Part shown: positions 6,364-10,434 of the stretch, piece by piece
How positions within the stretch are numbered: position 1 is the stretch's first letter
Layout of the letters: each line of letters starts with the position of its first letter
Assembly (NCBI GenBank): GCA_038240875.1
Contig: JBBRGG010000131.1
Location: forward strand, 1-10,434
Origin: JBBRGG01 sp038240875
GTDB lineage: Bacteria; Planctomycetota; Phycisphaerae; Phycisphaerales; UBA1924
Direction of reading: 5' to 3'
DNA length: 10,434 nt
Position numbers and translations under genes: made by a program
The notes under the pieces: model-generated
Database searches by the model: none
The model's input: only the letters and a program-made list of their open reading frames with translations
Told to the model about the DNA's origin: nothing

Positions 6364-7833
6364 GTGCCACCCACTCCGCAATCCAGTTCCTCAAACGAGC
6401 CCACGCGCCTTCCCACCACCAATATCCTCCCGCCAACCGCCACTCCAGCGCCTATTCCCGCCTGGGGTTCCGAATCGCGCGACGAGCGCTTCAACCGCCT
6501 CCTGACTCTTGCCCGCTCACTCACCAAGCGCCCCGGCGTTTACCTCATGAAGGACGCCACAGGCGTCGTCATCTACGTCGGCAAGGCTCTCAACCTTCCC
6601 GACCGCGTCTCCTCATACTTCATTCCCTCCACCGACCTTGGTTCCAAAAAAGATGGCCTCCTCGATGTCGTTCACGACTTCGAGGTCCTTCTCTGCGACA
6701 GCGAATGGGAAGCGCTCCTCACCGAGAATCGCCTCATCAAGGACATCAAGCCACGCTACAACGCACGACTCATCGACGATAAAACCTTTCCCTACCTCAT
6801 CATCACCACCCGCGAAAACTACCCGCGCGTCTACGTCACGCGCAACCCCACAGGCATTCTCGACGATGGCTCCGTCGATCCACTCGTCACGTCCGCCAAA
6901 GTCTTTGGCCCGTTTGTCTCCGCTGGCGCGCTTCGCGAAGCCGTCCAAGTTCTGCAGCGCGTCTTTAAGTTCCGTACCTGTAAGCTCGACATCGTCGCGG
7001 GCGACCCAAAGAACCTGCGCTTTCGACCCTGCCTTCTCTACGCCATCGGCCAGTGCACCGCCCCGTGCGCCGAAAAAATCTCCATCGACGCCTACAAAGA
7101 CGACATTGATCGCTTCGTCCGCTCACTCAGCACCAAGCGCGCCGTCTTGCTTCGCGAACTCACCGATCAGATGGCTGCCGCTGCAGCAGACCTGCGCTAC
7201 GAACGCGCCGCCGCCGTCCGTGACCAGATCCGCGCACTCGAAAAACTCGACGCCCGCGCATCGCGCGACGACAATTGGCAGCCCGAAGCCGAGAGCCTCA
7301 TCATCGAGCCCGAAAAGGCTCTCAAAAGCCTCCAAAAGTCACTCGGCCTCGACGACCCCATCCGCTGCGTCGAAGGCATCGACATCGCCCATCTCCAAGG
7401 CAACGAAACCGTCGGCTCCAAAGTCTGTTTCATCGATGGTCGCCCCTTCAAGAGCGAATACCGCCGTTACAAAATCCAATCCGTCGAGAACAATGATTAC
7501 GCCGCGATCCGCGAGGTCGTCTCGCGCCGATACCGCGACGCTGGCGACGGCTCCGAGCTCTACCCCGACGTCATCCTCATCGATGGCGGCCTAGGCCAGC
7601 TCCACTCCGCACTCGAAGCCTTCACATCACTACCCATCAAACCGCCGATGGTCATCTCCCTAGCCAAAAAAGAAGAACTCATCTACATCCAACAACGCGC
7701 CGAGCCTCTTCGCCTCGCGCGCACCAACCTTGGCCTGCGCCTATGCCAAGCCGTCCGCGATGAAGCCCACCGCTTCGCGCAGCACTACCACCACCTGCTC
7801 CGCAAAAAGAACACCCTGGGCGACGATCAATAG
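6364..7833 (+). CDS. uvrC: UvrC-type excinuclease subunit lacking the C-terminal HhH domain
   Basis: UvrC makes both incisions beside a DNA lesion in UvrAB-dependent nucleotide excision repair. Residues 57-140 are the GIY-YIG nuclease (GVYLMKD, Y71 in IYVGKA, R81, E121). C206, C223, C231 and C235 match the conserved cysteines reported to hold an iron-sulfur cluster in E. coli UvrC. Residues 258-295 are the UVR motif that contacts UvrB. Residues 335-480 are the RNase H-like nuclease, with D340 in EGIDIAHLQG, D407 in ILIDGGLGQL and H469 in RDEAHRFA. The protein ends 20 residues later, so the tandem helix-hairpin-helix domain of typical ~600-residue UvrC is absent (489 aa here). No such sequence is seen in other frames downstream. 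The GTG at 6364 adds a Ser/Pro/Thr-rich leader of about 50 residues before the usual beginning; no ribosome binding site supports it and no better in-frame start exists before the core, so the start is uncertain. Confidence 0.9.
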   Translation: MPPTPQSSSSNEPTRLPTTNILPPTATPAPIPAWGSESRDERFNRLLTLARSLTKRPGVYLMKDATGVVIYVGKALNLPDRVSSYFIPSTDLGSKKDGLLDVVHDFEVLLCDSEWEALLTENRLIKDIKPRYNARLIDDKTFPYLIITTRENYPRVYVTRNPTGILDDGSVDPLVTSAKVFGPFVSAGALREAVQVLQRVFKFRTCKLDIVAGDPKNLRFRPCLLYAIGQCTAPCAEKISIDAYKDDIDRFVRSLSTKRAVLLRELTDQMAAAAADLRYERAAAVRDQIRALEKLDARASRDDNWQPEAESLIIEPEKALKSLQKSLGLDDPIRCVEGIDIAHLQGNETVGSKVCFIDGRPFKSEYRRYKIQSVENNDYAAIREVVSRRYRDAGDGSELYPDVILIDGGLGQLHSALEAFTSLPIKPPMVISLAKKEELIYIQQRAEPLRLARTNLGLRLCQAVRDEAHRFAQHYHHLLRKKNTLGDDQ

Positions 7834-7858
7834 CCACATGACCCACTTCTTAAAAATC

Positions 7859-7883
7859 AAAAAAACGTGCTTCAATGAGCACG
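7859..7883 (-). terminator. Intrinsic terminator of the accBC operon (minus strand)
   Basis: CGTGCT at 7866-7871 pairs perfectly with AGCACG at 7878-7883 around a six-base loop. Read on the minus strand the stem is followed at once by seven U residues (A-run 7859-7865) and then GATTTTTAAG. This is a classical intrinsic terminator about 115 bases after the accC stop. On the plus strand no T-tract follows, so it would not serve uvrC, which ends at 7833 just before it. uvrC has no visible terminator of its own. Confidence 0.8.
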
Positions 7884-7940
7884 CTCATGTCTACTTCACG
7901 TAGTACCTTCGATGAATGCTTGGACACGAGCGTTGCCGCA

Positions 7941-7999
7941 CCATCCCAACCCTACCCGCTCTCCACTCACTCCTACCCCACTCATTCGTACCCCTCTCA
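7941..7999. repeat. Degenerate 15-bp tandem repeat starting at the accC stop codon
   Basis: On the minus strand the stop codon begins TGAGAGGGGTACGAA (7999-7985). This is followed by TGAGTGGGGTAGGAG (7984-7970, 12 of 15 identical to the first), TGAGTGGAGAGCGGG (7969-7955, 10 of 15 identical to the second) and TAGGGTTGGGATGG (7954-7941). Each unit begins with an in-frame stop: TGA, TGA, TGA, TAG. The tract is G-rich and nearly C-free in the mRNA sense. It lies between the accC stop and the operon terminator. Confidence 0.75.
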
Positions 8000-9355
8000 C
8001 ACCGCCTGCTCATGCGCCTTGAGCCATCGCTCAAGATAGTGAATATCAACCCCGCCCTTGCGGAAGTCTTCGTTCGCGATCAGCTTCTCGTGCAGTGGAA
8101 TTGTTGTCTTAATCGGCCCGACGTTAAACTCGCGTAGTGCTCGCGCCATGCGGTTCAGCGCGTCCTCGCGCGTGTCGCCGTGCACGATCAACTTCCCGAT
8201 CATGCTGTCATAATTTGGTGGCACAACATACCCCGGCACAACATGCGAATCTACACGCACGCCCAGCCCGCCAGGCACCTGCCACGTCTCGATCTTCCCC
8301 GCGCTAGGCCGAAAGCCCTTGTCCGGATCTTCCGCACAAATTCGGCATTCAATTGCGTGCCCACGCAGCTTCACGTCGCCCTGTGCAAAGGGAATCTTCT
8401 CCCCCGCCGCAATCCTGATCGACATCTTCACGATGTCAATGCCCGTGATCATCTCGGTCACCGGGTGCTCAACCTGCACACGCGTGTTGACCTCCAACAT
8501 GTAAAAATCGCCCTTGCCATCGAGTAAAAACTCACACGTCGCCGCGCCAGCATACTTCGCGTTTATGATCATCTTCGCCGCCGATTGGCACACCTTCTCC
8601 AGTTTCGCGCGATCAAGGTTTGGCGCTGGCGCCTCTTCGATCACCTTCTGATGCCGCCTTTGCAGCGAGCAATCGCGATCCCACAAATACACGGCGTTCC
8701 CATGCTTATCCCCCAACATCTGCAACTCAACGTGCCGCGCATTCTGCAAATACTTCTCAATGAAAACCGCGCCATTGCCAAACGCCGCGAGCGCTTCCTG
8801 GCTCGCCGTGCGTAGCTGTGCCCGCAGCGTAGATTCATCCATGCACACCTTCATCCCGCGACCGCCGCCACCCGCCGCAGCTTTGATGATCACCGGAAAT
8901 CCAATCTCATTCGCGACCTTCACCGCTTCGTCTTCTTCTTCAAGCGCACCCTCGGACCCCGGAAACACAGGCACGCCATTGGATTTAGCCGTCCGCTTGC
9001 ATTCAACCTTGTCCCCGAGCAACTGCATCGCCTCAGGCGAAGGGCCGATGAACTCAATCTGACAATCTCTGCACGCCTGGCTGAAATCAGGCCGCTCCGA
9101 CAAAAATCCATACCCCGGATGGATCGCGTCAACATCCGCGACTTCCGCCGCCGCGATGATCCGTGCAATATTGAGATAGCTCTCTTTCGCTGGCCCAGGT
9201 CCAATGCAAATCGACCGATCCGCGAGCTTCAAGTACGGCGCATCCTTGTCCGCCGTCGAATAGACGCACACCGACTCAATCCCCATCTCGCGGCAGGCCC
9301 GCATGATCCGCAAGGCAATCTCGCCACGATTGGCAATCAACACGCGCTTGAACAT
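7997..9355 (-). CDS. accC: Biotin carboxylase subunit of acetyl-CoA carboxylase
   Basis: This 452-residue enzyme uses ATP and bicarbonate to carboxylate the biotin on AccB, the first half-reaction of acetyl-CoA carboxylase, in the cytoplasm. It is collinear with E. coli AccC (449 aa). The N-terminal domain begins FKRVLIANRGEIALR and includes HPGYGFLSE. The ATP-grasp part has K116, K158, the glycine loop GGGGRGMK (162-169), H208, K237, E275 and E288, followed by N290, R292 and E296 in EVNTRVQVEHP. R338 in ECRIC is the conserved biotin-site arginine. The start at 9355 is chosen because MFKRVLIANR is the universal N-terminus; upstream GGGAAAGAAGAG is a modest ribosome binding site. An in-frame extension to 9412 would add 19 residues foreign to the family. 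It follows accB by 158 bases in the same direction and ends in a G-rich tandem repeat. Confidence 0.97.
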   Translation of the reverse strand: MFKRVLIANRGEIALRIMRACREMGIESVCVYSTADKDAPYLKLADRSICIGPGPAKESYLNIARIIAAAEVADVDAIHPGYGFLSERPDFSQACRDCQIEFIGPSPEAMQLLGDKVECKRTAKSNGVPVFPGSEGALEEEDEAVKVANEIGFPVIIKAAAGGGGRGMKVCMDESTLRAQLRTASQEALAAFGNGAVFIEKYLQNARHVELQMLGDKHGNAVYLWDRDCSLQRRHQKVIEEAPAPNLDRAKLEKVCQSAAKMIINAKYAGAATCEFLLDGKGDFYMLEVNTRVQVEHPVTEMITGIDIVKMSIRIAAGEKIPFAQGDVKLRGHAIECRICAEDPDKGFRPSAGKIETWQVPGGLGVRVDSHVVPGYVVPPNYDSMIGKLIVHGDTREDALNRMARALREFNVGPIKTTIPLHEKLIANEDFRKGGVDIHYLERWLKAHEQAV

Positions 9356-9416
9356 TCGCTCTTCTTTCCCGTGTGACCCAGCCTTGATATCAAACCCAAC
9401 ACGCCAACTCACGCCA

Positions 9417-9516
9417 ATCCGGCAAACTCAGCCCAACCATTTCAGCCCAACAAACTCAGCCCAACAAACTCAGCCCAAACAAACTCAGCCCAAACAAACT
9501 CAGCCGAAGAAATTCA
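9417..9516. repeat. 14/15-bp tandem repeat starting at the accB stop codon (seven units)
   Basis: Read on the minus strand from the stop codon, units begin at 9516, 9502, 9487, 9472, 9458, 9444 and 9430. The core forms are TGAGTTTGTTTGGGC (15 bp, two exact copies at 9502-9473) and TGAGTTTGTTGGGC (14 bp, two exact copies at 9472-9445). Flanking variants are TGAATTTCTTCGGC, which contains the accB stop, TGAAATGGTTGGGC and TGAGTTTGCCGGAT. Every unit opens with TGA. The one-base length difference puts stops into all three frames. The array fills most of the 158-base accB-accC spacer and ends about 60 bases before the accC start. Confidence 0.95.
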
Positions 9517-10050
9517 GTTTGGCTTCAAGTTGAACATCTTCTGCCCAAACTCAACCGCCTGGCCACTCTTTACCAAAATCGCCTCGAGCACGCCACTCTT
9601 CTCCGCCTTGATCTCGTTGAAAACCTTCATCGCTTCAATGATGCACACGACCGTGTCCGGCGTGACGCTTTGCCCAACCTTCACAAATGGGGCCGCGTTC
9701 GGGTTCGGCGTTAAATAGCACGTTCCAACCATCGGCGACTCAATACACACGCCGCCCGCAGCCGCGCCCCCAGCAGCCGCGCCCGCCGAACCAGCAGATC
9801 CTGCTCCCGCTAGCGCAATTCCCGAACTCGCAACAGGTGCCGCAGCCTGCGACATCGGCATCTGCATCATCCCGCCTACCAGCCCACCAGCCATGCCCCC
9901 ACTAGCCATGCCACCATTCTGATAGACAATCTGCGTCGAAGTCCCGCGCCGGATCGTCACCGAATCCGTGCCGACCGCGATATCGACTTCCGTCAGGTCC
10001 GCATCTTTCATTAACTCGACAAGCTCGCGCAAACGTTCAATATCAATCAT
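9514..10050 (-). CDS. accB: Biotin carboxyl carrier protein of acetyl-CoA carboxylase
   Basis: This 178-residue carrier holds biotin and moves carboxylate from AccC to the carboxyltransferase (AccA/AccD, not in the window). Residues 1-40 (MIDIERLRELVELMKDADLTEVDI...VTIRRG) are the conserved AccB N-terminal segment. Residues about 44-101 are a flexible linker, here rich in Gly, Ala and Met rather than the usual Pro/Ala. Residues 101-178 are the biotinyl domain with the AccB-specific thumb (TCYLTPNPNAAPFVKVGQ) and biotin acceptor K142 in EAMKVFNEI. The start at 10050 has GGAG 6 bases upstream. The frame stays open further upstream, with an ATG at 10062 (no ribosome binding site) and another at 10230, which would add 60 residues of Lys/Ala/Gly-rich sequence not typical of the family. 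It is followed by accC, with an array of stop-codon repeats between them. Confidence 0.95.
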   Translation of the reverse strand: MIDIERLRELVELMKDADLTEVDIAVGTDSVTIRRGTSTQIVYQNGGMASGGMAGGLVGGMMQMPMSQAAAPVASSGIALAGAGSAGSAGAAAGGAAAGGVCIESPMVGTCYLTPNPNAAPFVKVGQSVTPDTVVCIIEAMKVFNEIKAEKSGVLEAILVKSGQAVEFGQKMFNLKPN

Positions 10051-10434
10051 CGGTCGCTCCATCGAGCCCGCCAAGGCCTTCGCCCCAGTCACGCCCGCAT
10101 TCGCCTTTACCGTTGCCACTTTGCTCTTTTTGCCGCTCTTCACGGTGTAGCTTCCAATTGGCTGCCTCGCATTTCCAAGACCAGCGTGCCACGAGGCACC
10201 CTTCGCGTCTAATGCCGCGCAAGCGTGCATAATAGCGACTTCACCCCAACTTGGACCCAGCCCTCGAACTTCAAACTGGTATTCCTAATCAATCACAACC
10301 CCCTACAAAACCCAAGCCGTCATGCTTGCCTCTACTTAAACCCTTCACGTATTCATTCGTCGCGCAACCTGCTCCATCCGCTGAATACAAGTCCACGCGC
10401 TCCTCATCGTGATCACAAGATAAAGGAAAATAAA
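10051..10434 (-). other. Upstream region of accB; no confident gene
   Basis: These ~380 bases should contain the accBC promoter and leader. The accB frame remains open up to an ATG at 10230, so 10051-10230 could be coding, but no ribosome binding site precedes that ATG. From 10231 to the window end no long frame exists on either strand. The minus strand is T-rich at the far right edge, and an 8-bp palindrome GTGATCAC lies at 10409-10416. No promoter, riboswitch or terminator could be called with confidence. Confidence 0.4.
10057..10060 (-). promoter_or_regulatory. Ribosome binding site supporting the accB start at 10050
   Basis: The minus strand reads GGAG with a 6-base spacer before the ATG at 10050. 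The same bases lie inside the alternative in-frame start ATGGAG at 10062, which itself has no upstream Shine-Dalgarno sequence. This favours the shorter protein, whose N-terminus also matches the AccB family. Confidence 0.55.

Noticed and set aside
6638..7594. 318-codon plus-strand open frame inside uvrC
   Set aside because: It is an out-of-frame overlap with well-conserved UvrC motifs; its low-complexity Ser/Ala/Pro translation has no recognisable motif.
7834..7940. Frameshifted remnant of the UvrC HhH domain downstream of the stop
   Set aside because: No frame shows the expected IPGIG-like hairpin motif; the stretch is taken up by a terminator hairpin and A/T-rich sequence.
9417..9516. CRISPR array
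   Set aside because: Units are 14-15 bp in direct tandem with no unique spacers, and no cas genes are present.
10342..10404. 20-codon minus-strand open frame (MRSAWTCIQ...) ahead of accB as a leader peptide
   Set aside because: It has no ribosome binding site, no runs of regulatory codons and no following attenuator hairpin; length is within chance.
10409..10416. Palindrome GTGATCAC as an operator
   Set aside because: An isolated 8-bp palindrome is expected by chance at this scale and no promoter elements sit beside it.

Overview
The window is an ordinary chromosomal stretch of a moderately GC-rich bacterium. It holds seven protein genes and no RNA genes, phage, insertion sequence or CRISPR array. 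The best guess is a planctomycete of the Phycisphaerae type. That rests on the 5' partial protein (a C-terminal 'IDHP...VSWQVT' domain I associate with planctomycetes, acidobacteria and myxobacteria), the mix of Shine-Dalgarno and weakly led starts, and the accB-accC pair. It is an inference and no marker gene confirms it.

Layout from left to right. (1) 2-829 (+) is the C-terminal part of a larger gene that begins outside the window. It converges on (2) 944-2008 (-), a secreted SMP-30/gluconolactonase-like beta-propeller with a repetitive Pro/Lys linker; a hairpin with a GAAA loop and U-tract lies between them. (3) 2184-4091 (-) is an MsbA-type ABC exporter half-transporter. (4) 4324-6120 (-) is a methyl-accepting chemotaxis receptor whose periplasmic sensor carries a CxxCH haem-attachment site. 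(5) 6364-7833 (+) is a UvrC-like nuclease, divergent from the receptor, that stops before the usual helix-hairpin-helix domain. (6) 7997-9355 (-) is accC and (7) 9514-10050 (-) is accB. These two supply biotin carboxylase and the biotin carrier of acetyl-CoA carboxylase and are probably one operon. The last ~380 bases hold the accB upstream region.

Only accB and accC clearly work together, in the first committed step of fatty acid synthesis. The ABC exporter could serve lipid or envelope export, the receptor redox or ligand sensing, and UvrC nucleotide excision repair.

The most unusual signal is non-coding. Three of the five minus-strand genes (the ABC exporter, accC and accB) are followed by short G/U-rich tandem repeats that begin at the stop codon, so the TGA is itself repeated 3 to 7 times. 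The repeat units differ (12 bp, 15 bp, 14/15 bp) but resemble one another (TGA followed by a TTGGG or GGGG core). I know of no named element of this kind. Other points of interest are the haem-binding chemoreceptor, the short UvrC, and a helical insertion in the domain of the first protein.
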